NCBI GenBank assembly: GCA_028693705.1
Contig: JAQUUX010000009.1
Span: forward strand, 1 to 49,528
Reading direction: 5' to 3'
Length of the DNA: 49,528 bases
Source: Lachnospiraceae bacterium
GTDB lineage: Bacteria > Bacillota > Clostridia > Lachnospirales > Lachnospiraceae
In this document: positions 35,603 through 44,698 of the stretch, one piece after another
How the letters are laid out: each line of letters opens with the position of its first letter
Position numbering within the stretch: position 1 is the stretch's first letter
Notes under the pieces: model-generated
Databases searched by the model: none
Seen by the model: only the letters and a program-made list of their open reading frames with translations
What the model was told of the DNA's origin: nothing
Program-made: the position numbers and the translations under genes

Positions 35603-35881
35603 TCATACAATAGAAATATGTTCTATTGTACCGGTGATTTTCATGTCTTCATTCGTATAATATACAATATTTAAGCCTCTGCCTTCCAGACAAATTTTAC
35701 CATGCTTTGTCTGCAGCCATATAATAGCATCATTACAGGAAATTATCCCTTTATAATTCTCAATTAATACATCCTTTTTTCCTGTTAGAGTAATAATACT
35801 TTCGCCCAGAACAGTATCTCTCGGAAGCTTCAATGACTCTACTAAAATCTCTTTTCCAGCTATGTTTCGTTTCTTTTTCAT
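35603..35881 (-). CDS. yqfC: YabP/YqfC family sporulation protein
   Basis: About 92 residues, MKKKRNIAGKEILVESL..., with the short beta-rich YabP/YqfC pattern VLGESIITLTGKKDVLIENYKGI and GKICLEGRGLNIVYYTNEDMKITGTI. Members are mother-cell sporulation proteins under SigE in Bacillus. An in-frame TTG 21 bases upstream is possible, but the ATG at 35881 aligns better with the family start. Neither has a clear binding site. It directly precedes yqfD. Confidence 0.9.
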   Translation of the reverse strand: MKKKRNIAGKEILVESLKLPRDTVLGESIITLTGKKDVLIENYKGIISCNDAIIWLQTKHGKICLEGRGLNIVYYTNEDMKITGTIEHISIV

Positions 35882-35905
35882 ACTGTATTGTATGATGCAC
35901 AAATC

Positions 35906-36385
35906 TTATTTATGATAAGGTTCCCCATTTGTGATCCGGTAAGAACGATAAATCTGTTCCAGTAAGATCACACGCATCAGCTGGTGCGGAAAAGTCATGT
36001 CAGAAAAACTAAGTTTTAAATCCGCTTTATCACATACTATTTTATGTAAACCCAATGAACCACCAATGAAAAATTGAATATGACTCTTCCCGTGAATACC
36101 AATCTGTTCTATCTGTTTTGCAAACTGAACAGAAGTCATTTTCTTTCCCTCAATTTCCAGAGTAATGTGAAATGCATTATCATCGAAGTACTTTAAAATT
36201 CTAAGAGCTTCTTTCTCTTTAATCTTATCTTCCAATAAATCAGAAGCTCCATCCGGCGTCTTTTCATCAGCAACTTCAATCAGTTCCAGATTACAATATT
36301 TTCCGAGACGCTTTCTGTATTCAGCCAATGCATCCTGAAAATACTTCTCCTTGATCTTACCCACACATAAAATACTGATTTTCAT
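35906..36385 (-). CDS. rlmH: 23S rRNA (pseudouridine-1915-N3) methyltransferase
   Basis: SPOUT-class methyltransferase acting on pseudouridine 1915 of helix 69 in the large subunit rRNA, using SAM. 159 residues beginning MKISILCVGKIKEKYFQDALAEY. Knot motifs are QFFIGGSLGL and the C-terminal LSFSDMTFPHQLMRVILLEQIYRSYRI with the terminal NGEPYHK, all diagnostic for RlmH. The ATG overlaps the stop of the zinc-ribbon gene by four bases. Length is standard. Confidence 0.97.
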   Translation of the reverse strand: MKISILCVGKIKEKYFQDALAEYRKRLGKYCNLELIEVADEKTPDGASDLLEDKIKEKEALRILKYFDDNAFHITLEIEGKKMTSVQFAKQIEQIGIHGKSHIQFFIGGSLGLHKIVCDKADLKLSFSDMTFPHQLMRVILLEQIYRSYRITNGEPYHK

Positions 36386-37242
36386 GCTTCAAAAATTTCC
36401 TCATAAATCTCATCGACCAACTGCTCCAGAAAACCTTCATCCAGATTCATAAATTTTTCACTGATCAGCTGTTTCATCTTTGCATTTCTTTTAAAATATT
36501 TTGCCTCTTCCTCTTCCGTATCATCGAAAAGATCTGCATCCACGTCAGCAGCATTTAAATTTGAAGAACACCATTCCTTAATCTGCTCAGCAATTCCAGA
36601 ATCCGATTTTGCTTTTTGTGCAAAAATTTTGAAATTACGCAGAGAAACTGCACCCATAATAATAAACAATAAAAACAGTACACCCATAACACCGGTGATC
36701 ATGTACTTACTGGTAACATTAAGCTGAATCGGAATAACACCAAGCCAAAGTAAAATCAGAATTACAATACCAACACTTCCGACTCCTAAAAGCGTAACCG
36801 CTGATGATTTATTTTCTTCTGCCTTTTCAGCGTTATTATAATAAACAGTAGTCTTTTCAGCAGGCTTTTCGTCCTTAGGCACTTCCAAAGGCACAGTATT
36901 ATCATCTGTTTCCGTTATTTCTTCTGATTGCAATACTGTATTTTTTTCTTTCGCTATTCTTTCAGCCTCTTCTTTTAAGAAAACGCGGCTTAAAGTGGTT
37001 GCTTTTTCATGTTCAGATAAACCTGCCAAAAGCTGATAGCATTCTTTATCTTCCAGATAAGAAACCTCCGTTGTCTCAAAGCCGTTATATGTAAGATAAT
37101 GCTGCAGCCCTTTCATTAAAGGCTCGTCACCAAATACAACGGGTTTTTTCTCTTCCTCAAGGTTCTCTACCAAAGCACATCCACAATCAGCACAAACTGT
37201 AATTCCATCAACATACTCATTTCTGCATTTCGGACACCACAT
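36382..37242 (-). CDS. Zinc-ribbon membrane protein of unknown function
   Basis: 286 residues. The N-terminus has a zinc ribbon (CPKCRNEYVDGITVCADCGC, two CxxC pairs, residues 3-22). A soluble region with a possible signal-transducing-PII-like or DUF2007-like fold follows (FGDEPLMKGLQHYLTYNGFETTEVSY, about 37-62), then an acidic linker. Two membrane helices lie at about 148-168 and 178-200. The C-terminal part is a cytoplasmic acidic helical region ending LEQLVDEIYEEIFEA. GAGG lies before the ATG. It is translationally coupled to rlmH. No function can be named; such zinc-ribbon/2-TM proteins are common in Lachnospiraceae. Confidence 0.8.
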   Translation of the reverse strand: MWCPKCRNEYVDGITVCADCGCALVENLEEEKKPVVFGDEPLMKGLQHYLTYNGFETTEVSYLEDKECYQLLAGLSEHEKATTLSRVFLKEEAERIAKEKNTVLQSEEITETDDNTVPLEVPKDEKPAEKTTVYYNNAEKAEENKSSAVTLLGVGSVGIVILILLWLGVIPIQLNVTSKYMITGVMGVLFLLFIIMGAVSLRNFKIFAQKAKSDSGIAEQIKEWCSSNLNAADVDADLFDDTEEEEAKYFKRNAKMKQLISEKFMNLDEGFLEQLVDEIYEEIFEA

Positions 37243-37274
37243 AAGCTACGTTTCCTCCATTAAAAGAAGTTATT

Positions 37275-38660
37275 TTATTTTGTCTTTAAATATTCGTCAA
37301 TACCTTTTGCAGCTGCTTTTCCGGCACCCATTGCAAGAATAACAGTTGCAGCTCCGGTTACTGCATCACCACCGGCATATACGCCGTCTTTGCTGGTCTT
37401 TCCATATTCTTCATCAGCAACAATACATTTACGTCCATTTACTTCCAGACCTTTTGTAGTAGAAGAAATCAAAGGATTAGGAGATGTTCCAAGGGACATG
37501 ATCACGGTATCCACATCAATTACAAACTCGGATCCAGGAACTTCAACTGGACGTCTTCTGCCGGAAGCATCAGGCTCACCTAATTCCATTTTAATGCATT
37601 TAATACCGCAAACCCAGCCATTTTCATCAGCCAGAATTTCAGTCGGATTGGTTAAAAGGTTAAACTGAATGCCTTCTTCTTTTGCATGATGTACTTCTTC
37701 TTTACGTGCAGGAAGTTCATCCTCACTACGTCTATATACAATATGTACTTCACTTCCAAGTCTTAAAGCAGTTCTGGCAGCATCCATGGCAACATTACCG
37801 CCACCGACTACAGCAACCTTTTTGCCAATCATAATTGGTGTTGGGCTGTCTGAGCGGAAGGATTTCATCAGATTACTTCTAGTCAGGTATTCATTGGCAG
37901 AGAATACTCCATTTGCCTGTTCACCAGGGATTCCCATGAATTTTGGAAGACCGGCACCGGAACCGATAAATACTGCATCGAAGCCCTCTTCCTCTAATAA
38001 TGCATCAATGGTAATTGCTTTGCCTACTACCACGTCAGTTTCTAATTTTACGCCAAGAGATTTTACGTTTTCAATCTCCTTCTTTACAACATCTTCCTTT
38101 GGAAGTCTGAATTCAGGAATACCATATACTAAAACACCACCTGCTTCATGCAATGCTTCAAAAATAGTAACGTCATATCCCATCTTTGCCAGATCTCCGG
38201 CACAGGTCAGTCCGGAAGGACCGGAACCGATCACAGCAACCTTCTTGCCATTCATTTCCTTGGCACCTTCCGGTTTAATACCCATATCTCTTGCAGTATC
38301 AGCTACAAAACGTTCCAGTTTACCAATAGAAACAGGCTCGCCCTTAAAACCACGAATACATTTGCCTTCACACTGACTCTCCTGTGGACATACACGTCCG
38401 CAAACAGCAGGTAATGCAGATGACTGGCTAATTACCTGATAAGCGGCAGCTACATCGCCTTCTTTAACCTTTTCGATAAAACCGGGAATATTAATAGATA
38501 CAGGACATCCCTGGATACATTGTGCATTCTTACAATTTAAGCATCTGGAAGCCTCTTCCATTGCTTCTTCCTTGTTATATCCAAGACATACTTCTTCAAA
38601 ATTATGTGCTCTGTCAGCAGGATTCTGCTCTCTGACAGGAACTTTCTTCATAACATCCAT
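37275..38660 (-). CDS. NADPH-dependent glutamate synthase small-subunit-like flavoprotein (NfnB/GltA type)
   Basis: 461 residues. The N-terminal iron-sulfur region has CLNCKNAQCIQGCPVSINIP and CGRVCPQESQCEGKC (ligands for two 4Fe-4S clusters). The first FAD motif is VAVIGSGPSGLTCAGDLAKMG and the NAD(P)H motif is VAVVGGGNVAMDAARTALRLG. A C-terminal DGVYAGGDAVTGAATVILAMGAGK follows. It is annotated in many genomes as gltA, but its one-base-coupled partner is a ferredoxin-reductase-like subunit. This gives the NfnAB (Stn) pair that bifurcates electrons between NADPH, NADH and ferredoxin. The pairing supports that role over glutamate synthesis; no large GltB is nearby. Confidence 0.92.
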   Translation of the reverse strand: MDVMKKVPVREQNPADRAHNFEEVCLGYNKEEAMEEASRCLNCKNAQCIQGCPVSINIPGFIEKVKEGDVAAAYQVISQSSALPAVCGRVCPQESQCEGKCIRGFKGEPVSIGKLERFVADTARDMGIKPEGAKEMNGKKVAVIGSGPSGLTCAGDLAKMGYDVTIFEALHEAGGVLVYGIPEFRLPKEDVVKKEIENVKSLGVKLETDVVVGKAITIDALLEEEGFDAVFIGSGAGLPKFMGIPGEQANGVFSANEYLTRSNLMKSFRSDSPTPIMIGKKVAVVGGGNVAMDAARTALRLGSEVHIVYRRSEDELPARKEEVHHAKEEGIQFNLLTNPTEILADENGWVCGIKCIKMELGEPDASGRRRPVEVPGSEFVIDVDTVIMSLGTSPNPLISSTTKGLEVNGRKCIVADEEYGKTSKDGVYAGGDAVTGAATVILAMGAGKAAAKGIDEYLKTK

Positions 38661-39550
38661 TATTTGTCACCTCCACAATTTCCACATCCGCCATGATGTG
38701 TATCGCCTTCCTGTGCAGCAAGATAGGCCTTGCCCTCAGCTGTCTTATACATCTGCTGACGTTTCATAGCCTGATCAAAATCTACTAAATGACCATCAAA
38801 TTCAGGACCATCTACACAGGCAAATTTTACTTCTCCGCCAACAGTGACACGACAGGCACCACACATACCGGTTCCATCAACCATGATTGGATTCAGGCTG
38901 ACAATTGTGGGAATGTTCAGTTCTTTGGTCTGTTTGCATACAAATTTCATCATGATCATCGGGCCAATGGCAATACAAATGTCATAATGCTTTCCTTCAT
39001 TTTCTACAAGATCCTTAATGGTCTGTGTAACCATACCGCTTCTGCCATAAGAACCGTCATCAGTTGTTACATACAGATTTCCTGCAACTGCTTCCATTTC
39101 CTTTTCCAGAATCAGGATATCTTTGGATTTAGCACCAACGATAACATCTGCAGCGATACCGTTTTCATGGAGCCATTTTACCTGTGGATAAACAGGTGCT
39201 GTACCAACACCACCAGCTACAAAAAGGATGCTCTTTTTCTGTAAAGCTTCTTTTTCTTCTTCCACCAGTTCAGAAGGTTTTCCAAGTGGTCCAACCACAT
39301 CCTGGAAACTGTCACCGGCTTTTAACTTGGTCATTTCAAGGGTAGATGCACCCACAACCTGGAATACAATGGTAACGGTACCATTAGCTCTATCATAATC
39401 ACAAATGGTAAGGGGAATTCGCTCTCCCTCTTCTCCCATTCTTACAATCAGGAATTGTCCGGGCATACAGGCTTTTGCCACACGTTTTGCTTCCACAACC
39501 ATAAGATAAATATTGGAAGTAAGCTGTTCTGCTTTTAAAATCTTAAACAT
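38660..39550 (-). CDS. Sulfide/dihydroorotate dehydrogenase-like FAD/NAD-binding subunit (NfnA type)
   Basis: 296 residues. The ferredoxin-reductase-like FAD domain (about 1-100) has RIPLTICDYD. The NAD domain has LFVAGGVGTAPVYPQVKWL. The C-terminal 2Fe-2S site is MVDGTGMCGACRVTVGGEVKFACVDGPEF, where one aspartate and three cysteines ligate the cluster in NfnA of Thermotoga. The last 15 residues hold an extra His/Cys tail (HHGGCGNCGG) beyond the usual end. It forms the bifurcating complex with the next gene, started by a one-base stop/start overlap. AGGAGG precedes the ATG. Confidence 0.92.
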   Translation of the reverse strand: MFKILKAEQLTSNIYLMVVEAKRVAKACMPGQFLIVRMGEEGERIPLTICDYDRANGTVTIVFQVVGASTLEMTKLKAGDSFQDVVGPLGKPSELVEEEKEALQKKSILFVAGGVGTAPVYPQVKWLHENGIAADVIVGAKSKDILILEKEMEAVAGNLYVTTDDGSYGRSGMVTQTIKDLVENEGKHYDICIAIGPMIMMKFVCKQTKELNIPTIVSLNPIMVDGTGMCGACRVTVGGEVKFACVDGPEFDGHLVDFDQAMKRQQMYKTAEGKAYLAAQEGDTHHGGCGNCGGDK

Positions 39551-39590
39551 TTCGTTCCTCCTAAATTAGTTTCTCTATACTCAATGTCGC

Positions 39591-41078
39591 CTATTCTGCG
39601 CCAATTGATTCAGTGATAATGGAATTTGTAGCCGGCACAGCGTCGATTGCTTCGATTATGTAAGTGCCGTCTCTTTCATATGTTGCTTTACTGATCGTAC
39701 TATCTTCCAGGCTTACTGCATATATATTTCCTGTACGTGTCTTTTTTCCCGCCGGATCAGTATAATACTCATAAATCATATAATAATCACCCAAATCAGG
39801 GACTGGAATACAGTAGTGAAGCTGATAAACGTAAACACCATTATTATCGGGGGTATGTCCTTCATAGTCAAGGATTTTCCCTACTAAAATCTGATAATCA
39901 CATACTTTGGTAATAGCTTGTGCCACTCGCAAAGAGGTATTCAGAACCAGATGAAAGGTTCTCTCTGTTATTTCGCTTGGAATCCCGTTTTCGCTGTATG
40001 CAACAAACCTCAGTGTGGAATCACCCAAAGGCATTGGAATCGGTCCAACATATTCATTACTGGCATTGGTTGGCTCGGAACCATCCCTGGTATAATATAT
40101 GGTGCAGTCATCTGCCGCATCGGCGGTAATCAGAGTGGCTTTATCATAATCTCCGCTGTAAACATTAACCTCCGGTGCAGTAGGAACCGTAATCTCAATA
40201 TGATAGTTTTTTTCAACAACATCACTGGCAACCCCAAACTGATTTACAAAAATTGCCCGTACCCTGTAATTACCGTTTTCCAGAAAGATAGGTGTTCCAT
40301 AAACGGAACTGCTTTCGCTTGGTTTTCGGCCATCCGTTGTATAATATATGGTTCCTTCTCCTACATCACTGAGTTTTAGCGGAATCACAGTATCGTAGGA
40401 ACCTTCTATGTAATTAAATTCCGGAGGCTTTGCAAGATATTTTTTATAATTATTTAAAATATCTGTCTCTTCACAGGACATCAATGCATCGCTAATTGCC
40501 TCAAAATCCTGATGTCCTTCATAAAGAGTAACCAATGCACCATATGCATTATTCCTGGCATTTAAACTTGCAGTTTCTGATACAGCGACCTGTTCCAAAA
40601 GCTGTATACAGGTTGCTTCATCTTCCAGTGCAAGATAATACTCGGCCTGCAAAAGCAAAACATCTGTGTTTTCCGGCTCCAGAGAATGTGCTTTATCCAA
40701 ATTGGAAATAGCATCTTCATAACGATTATCAGCAGCCTGTCTTTGGGCAGTCTGTATTCTAAAGGAAACAGAATTACTAAAATATGCATACAGACTAACC
40801 GCTATCGTCAGGGTAATAATTGCAGTCAAAAAACCTATTATAATATTCCATTGTCTGGTCGTTAATCTTTTTAATAAACTCTCTCCAGCCGACTTTTCTT
40901 CCACTAAAGGTTCTTCTTCATGAAAGTCTTCTGTCTCCACCGCAACTGTAGTGAGTGTCTCAATTATGCTGTTTTCAATTTCCGGTTCAAAATCAGGGAC
41001 AATGCGAATTTCATTACCGCATTTCTCACAATACAACTTCCCATCTCCCATTTCGAACCCACATTTGGGACATTTCAT
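39591..41078 (-). CDS. Zinc-ribbon, TPR and chitobiase/beta-hexosaminidase C-terminal-like membrane protein
   Basis: 495 residues in a mosaic. The N-terminal zinc ribbon (CPKCGFEMGDGKLYCEKCGN, residues 3-22) is followed by an acidic linker, one membrane helix (about 76-98) and TPR-like helices (YEDAISNLDKAHSLEPENTD, about 118-137). Two copies of a beta-sandwich repeat come next, each with the hallmark TIYYTTDGRKPSE / TIYYTRDGSEPTN (about 240-360), which is the chitobiase/beta-hexosaminidase C-terminal domain pattern. A final globular domain starts near 385. The extracytoplasmic part may bind polysaccharide or peptidoglycan. AGGAG precedes the start. The function is unknown; the repeats are the firmest part of this call. 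Confidence 0.85.
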   Translation of the reverse strand: MKCPKCGFEMGDGKLYCEKCGNEIRIVPDFEPEIENSIIETLTTVAVETEDFHEEEPLVEEKSAGESLLKRLTTRQWNIIIGFLTAIITLTIAVSLYAYFSNSVSFRIQTAQRQAADNRYEDAISNLDKAHSLEPENTDVLLLQAEYYLALEDEATCIQLLEQVAVSETASLNARNNAYGALVTLYEGHQDFEAISDALMSCEETDILNNYKKYLAKPPEFNYIEGSYDTVIPLKLSDVGEGTIYYTTDGRKPSESSSVYGTPIFLENGNYRVRAIFVNQFGVASDVVEKNYHIEITVPTAPEVNVYSGDYDKATLITADAADDCTIYYTRDGSEPTNASNEYVGPIPMPLGDSTLRFVAYSENGIPSEITERTFHLVLNTSLRVAQAITKVCDYQILVGKILDYEGHTPDNNGVYVYQLHYCIPVPDLGDYYMIYEYYTDPAGKKTRTGNIYAVSLEDSTISKATYERDGTYIIEAIDAVPATNSIITESIGAE

Positions 41079-41093
41079 ACATTACTCCTAATT

Positions 41094-41939
41094 TTATTTC
41101 TGTAAAGAAACGGATTCCAGACAATTGTGCATCAGCATAGCGATGGTCATCGGCCCAACGCCTCCTGGAACCGGTGTTATGGCTGAACAGATCGGTTCTA
41201 CATCATCGAAATCGACATCACCACATAATTTATTCTCGGCGTTTCTGTGAATGCCTACATCGATGACAACGGCACCCTGTTTGATATATTCATGATTTAT
41301 CATTTTGGGTTTACCCACTGCCGCGATTAAAATGTCGGCTCTTTTGGCGACTTCTTTTAAATGAGCAGTATGAGAATGAGCAATAGTTACCGTAGCATTT
41401 TCACGTAACAATAAAAGTGACATTGGTTTTCCAACAATATTACTTCTGCCAATCACCACACATTCCTTACCATCTATTTCTACACCTGAACGTTTCAGCA
41501 ATTGAATGATGCCTGCCGGTGTACAGGAAACAAATCCCTTTTCTCCTGTACAGAGTGCACCAACATTCATCGGATGAAAACCATCCACATCTTTTTCAGG
41601 TGCAATTGTAAGGATTACCTTATCTGCATCAATATGCTTCGGAACCGGCAGCTGAACCAAAATACCGTGGACGTCAGAACGGCCATTCAGCTCTTTGATC
41701 AGATCCAATAATTCCGTTTCTGTAGTTTCTTCCGGCAGTTCATAAGCGAGTGAACGAATACCGATGTATTCACAAGCTTTCTTTTTATTTCTCACATATA
41801 CACTGGAAGCCGGATCATTTCCAACCTGAATAACTGCCAGGGTTACTTCCGTCCCTGCAACTTTCAAAGCAGCCGCTTTTTCTTTACATTCATCCTTGAT
41901 CTGAGTTGATATTTTCTTTCCATCTATTAATACTGCCAT
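41094..41939 (-). CDS. folD: Bifunctional methylenetetrahydrofolate dehydrogenase / methenyltetrahydrofolate cyclohydrolase
   Basis: Interconverts 5,10-methylene-, methenyl- and 10-formyl-THF using NADP. Signature stretches are VRNKKKACEYIGI (catalytic lysine region, about 49-61), GILVQLPVPKHI, KDVDGFHPMNVGAL, the Rossmann motif VVIGRSNIVGKPMSLLL, and the C-terminal TPVPGGVGPMTIAML. The 281-residue length is normal. GAGGT lies before the ATG. Together with the cyclo-ligase in this window it supports folate one-carbon flow. Confidence 0.97.
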   Translation of the reverse strand: MAVLIDGKKISTQIKDECKEKAAALKVAGTEVTLAVIQVGNDPASSVYVRNKKKACEYIGIRSLAYELPEETTETELLDLIKELNGRSDVHGILVQLPVPKHIDADKVILTIAPEKDVDGFHPMNVGALCTGEKGFVSCTPAGIIQLLKRSGVEIDGKECVVIGRSNIVGKPMSLLLLRENATVTIAHSHTAHLKEVAKRADILIAAVGKPKMINHEYIKQGAVVIDVGIHRNAENKLCGDVDFDDVEPICSAITPVPGGVGPMTIAMLMHNCLESVSLQK

Positions 41940-41968
41940 AATACCTCACAATCTGCATTATATAATGC

Positions 41969-44635
41969 TTAAACATATTCCTCGATGAACTGTTGAAATT
42001 CATCCTCGCTCATCAAAATTTTACGGGGTTTTGTTCCTTCTTCTTCACCAACCACACCGGCCTCACAAAGCTGATCCATAATTCTGGCTGCTCGGTTAAA
42101 TCCGATTTTAAAGACTCTTTGCAGCATACCAATGGAAGCCTTGTCCTTTTCAATAATGAATTTTCCGGCATCCAAAAACAACTCATCATATTGAGAACCG
42201 CCGCTGTCTGCTGTACCGCCTTTTCCACCTTTACCGGCAGGACTCAGATTTTTCATTTTCTCTTCTACATCTTCTGCATAAACATTTCCAATATTCTGAT
42301 TTTTCAGATAATCCACCACATTGGAAACTTCATTATCCGAAACAAAAGCGCCCTGTATTCTGGCAGGCTTGGGATATCCCTGAGGATAAAACAGCATGTC
42401 ACCTTTGCCAAGCAATTTTTCCGCTCCATTCATGTCCAGAATGGTTCTGGAATCCACACCGCTGGACACAGCAAAAGCAACACGACTTGGCATGTTCGCT
42501 TTAATCAAACCGGTTATGACATCCACAGAAGGACGCTGTGTAGCAATGATCAGATGAATCCCTGCTGCTCTGGCAAGCTGCGCCAGACGACATATAGATT
42601 CCTCTACTTCACCGGGTGCAACCATCATCAGATCTGCAAGCTCGTCTACAATAATCACAATCTGCGGCATCTTCTTAGGAGCATCAGGGGCATCTTTGTC
42701 TGCAAGATTTTCCACCATCTTGTTAAAGCCCTTCAAATCCCTGACGTTATAATCAGCAAACTGCTTATAACGTTCCGTCATCTCTGCAACGCCCCAGTTC
42801 AGCGCAGCTGCTGCTTTCTTGGGATCTGTAACAACAGGAATCAATAAATGAGGAATACCATTGTAAACGCTTAACTCTACCACCTTAGGATCAATCATGA
42901 TCATTTTCACATCCTCGGGTGTGGATTTATAAAGCAAACTCATAATAATGGTATTGATACAAACAGATTTTCCTGAACCGGTTGAACCGGCGATTAACAT
43001 ATGAGGCATTTTTGCAATATCCGCCACAACTGTTTTACCGGCAATATCCTTACCAACTATAAATGCCAGATTGGACTGGAAATTCTGAAAATCATCAGAT
43101 TCCAATAATTCCCTGAGACCAACTGCAGCATTTTCCTTATTGGGAACTTCAATACCAACTGCCGCCTTCCCTGGAATAGGTGCTTCAATACGAATATCTG
43201 TTGCTGCCAGGTTTAATTTAATATCATCTGCGAGTCCCACAATTTTGCTGACTTTAACGCCTTGTTCCGGCTGTAATTCATATCTGGTAATTGCCGGTCC
43301 CTGACTAATATCCGTTACTGTAACATTCACACCAAAAGTATGTAAAGTCTGCTGCAGACGTGCAGCAGTTTCCATCAATAGTTTTTTTGAATCGCCATTT
43401 GCCTTGGAAGTATTCCTCTTTAGCAACGAGAATGGCGGTTTCACATAAGGTCTTGTCGGCTTCATTGGTTTGGAAGGCTTCACAGCAGGCGTAGCTTCCT
43501 TTTCTGCCGCTGAAGGGATAACCGGTCTGTTATCCGCTTTACGAACCATGGGTTGCTGTTCAAACTCAGGCTGTAGCTCCTGCATGGATTCTGTCTGTGT
43601 TTCGTCTTCCTCCGTATCAAAGCTGTGACCGTCTGTAATATGTTCTGCATGAATTCTGACCGAGGACATATCCGGTATATCCGTAACAGGCATTGTATCC
43701 GGTACAGATGCTATCATCGGCTCATTCTGGAGCATATTCTCCGGCAGCGTAATCTCATGAATATCATCTTTAACATTTGCAGCTTCTAAAAGATCTTCTT
43801 CCTTTGCCAGTGTTGTATCTAACATAACTCCTGACACTTTTTTGTCGCGTCTGAGGATTCGTTCATTTTCTTCCTCCTCTTCACGCTGAAGTTGTTCTAA
43901 ACGCTGCTTCTCACGTTCCTCTTCTAATTCGCGTCTGCGATTTGCAGCCATTTCCTTTCGAATTTCTGACTGTTCACGGTAACGGCTGGCTTCTTCTCTG
44001 GTTTTCTCTGCTACTTTACGGCTACCATCCTTTACACTGCTTACAATTGACTTCTCCGTTAAAATGACAATGCAGATAATAGCAATAACAACAACCACAA
44101 GCATTGTACCCACAAGAGACAGAAAATGATATAACACAAAGGTTAAAGAACCTGCCAAAATACCGCCACCATTATGCCTCTCACTGCATCTAAGGAAAAT
44201 CTCTGTGATCTGATATTTCGTATCTTCTGTAAGACCACCCTGAATCAGTTCACTTAATACGCCTAATAACAGAAACAACAGCACCCCGGCGATCAGCTTA
44301 CGTTTTGCCATCCGGCTGCCTTCATTGATCATACCAAATGCAATTCCCAGAAATAAAAGTACCGGTGCTATATATGCAGTCAAACCGAATATTCCAAATA
44401 AAATGTCACTGATCACATTACCGACTGTTCCAATCACACCAAAATTACATAAAAATAAAATAACAGCTGCGGCAAAAAGAAGAATCAAAATTACTTCATT
44501 ACGAATCTGATAATCTTCTTCGGTATAATCATTTTGTCTTGTATTTTTTCGGTAAGAAGCATTCCCGCCACGCGAAGTTTTTCTTGTTCCGGAGCTTTTT
44601 CCGGAGCTTCTTCGACCATTGGATTTTGATGCCAT
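41969..44635 (-). CDS. ftsK: DNA translocase FtsK/SpoIIIE
   Basis: Septal motor that pumps chromosomes through the closing division or sporulation septum. Four membrane segments (about residues 45-192) are followed by a long charged linker (about 200-400) and the motor. The motor has Walker A GSTGSGKS (550-557), MIDPKVVELSVYNGIPHLL, IVDELADLMM (Walker B), ATQRPSVDVITGLIKANMPSRVAF, and a C-terminal gamma winged helix (about 820-888, ASIGMLQRVFKIGFNRAARIMDQL) for KOPS/SRS recognition. 888 residues. Without knowing whether a second copy exists, FtsK and SpoIIIE cannot be separated. AGGAGG lies before the ATG and an extended -10 promoter is upstream. Confidence 0.95.
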   Translation of the reverse strand: MASKSNGRRSSGKSSGTRKTSRGGNASYRKNTRQNDYTEEDYQIRNEVILILLFAAAVILFLCNFGVIGTVGNVISDILFGIFGLTAYIAPVLLFLGIAFGMINEGSRMAKRKLIAGVLLFLLLGVLSELIQGGLTEDTKYQITEIFLRCSERHNGGGILAGSLTFVLYHFLSLVGTMLVVVVIAIICIVILTEKSIVSSVKDGSRKVAEKTREEASRYREQSEIRKEMAANRRRELEEEREKQRLEQLQREEEEENERILRRDKKVSGVMLDTTLAKEEDLLEAANVKDDIHEITLPENMLQNEPMIASVPDTMPVTDIPDMSSVRIHAEHITDGHSFDTEEDETQTESMQELQPEFEQQPMVRKADNRPVIPSAAEKEATPAVKPSKPMKPTRPYVKPPFSLLKRNTSKANGDSKKLLMETAARLQQTLHTFGVNVTVTDISQGPAITRYELQPEQGVKVSKIVGLADDIKLNLAATDIRIEAPIPGKAAVGIEVPNKENAAVGLRELLESDDFQNFQSNLAFIVGKDIAGKTVVADIAKMPHMLIAGSTGSGKSVCINTIIMSLLYKSTPEDVKMIMIDPKVVELSVYNGIPHLLIPVVTDPKKAAAALNWGVAEMTERYKQFADYNVRDLKGFNKMVENLADKDAPDAPKKMPQIVIIVDELADLMMVAPGEVEESICRLAQLARAAGIHLIIATQRPSVDVITGLIKANMPSRVAFAVSSGVDSRTILDMNGAEKLLGKGDMLFYPQGYPKPARIQGAFVSDNEVSNVVDYLKNQNIGNVYAEDVEEKMKNLSPAGKGGKGGTADSGGSQYDELFLDAGKFIIEKDKASIGMLQRVFKIGFNRAARIMDQLCEAGVVGEEEGTKPRKILMSEDEFQQFIEEYV

Positions 44636-44669
44636 TCATACCCCTCCTAAACTAATATCTAACTTATTA

Positions 44670-44698
44670 AGTATAACATTGAATATATAAAAAGTCAT
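44670..44698 (-). promoter_or_regulatory. ftsK promoter
   Basis: On the minus strand ATGACT (-35, four of six consensus bases) is 17 bases from TATACT, which is preceded by TGT to give an extended -10. The -35 overlaps the tepA stop codon. This would give ftsK its own start while read-through from tepA remains possible. Confidence 0.6.

Noticed and set aside
37275-39550. Reading the pair as a true glutamate synthase
   Set aside because: No GltB-type large subunit is present in the window and the partner is the ferredoxin-reductase-like NfnA subunit, so the bifurcating pair is the better explanation.
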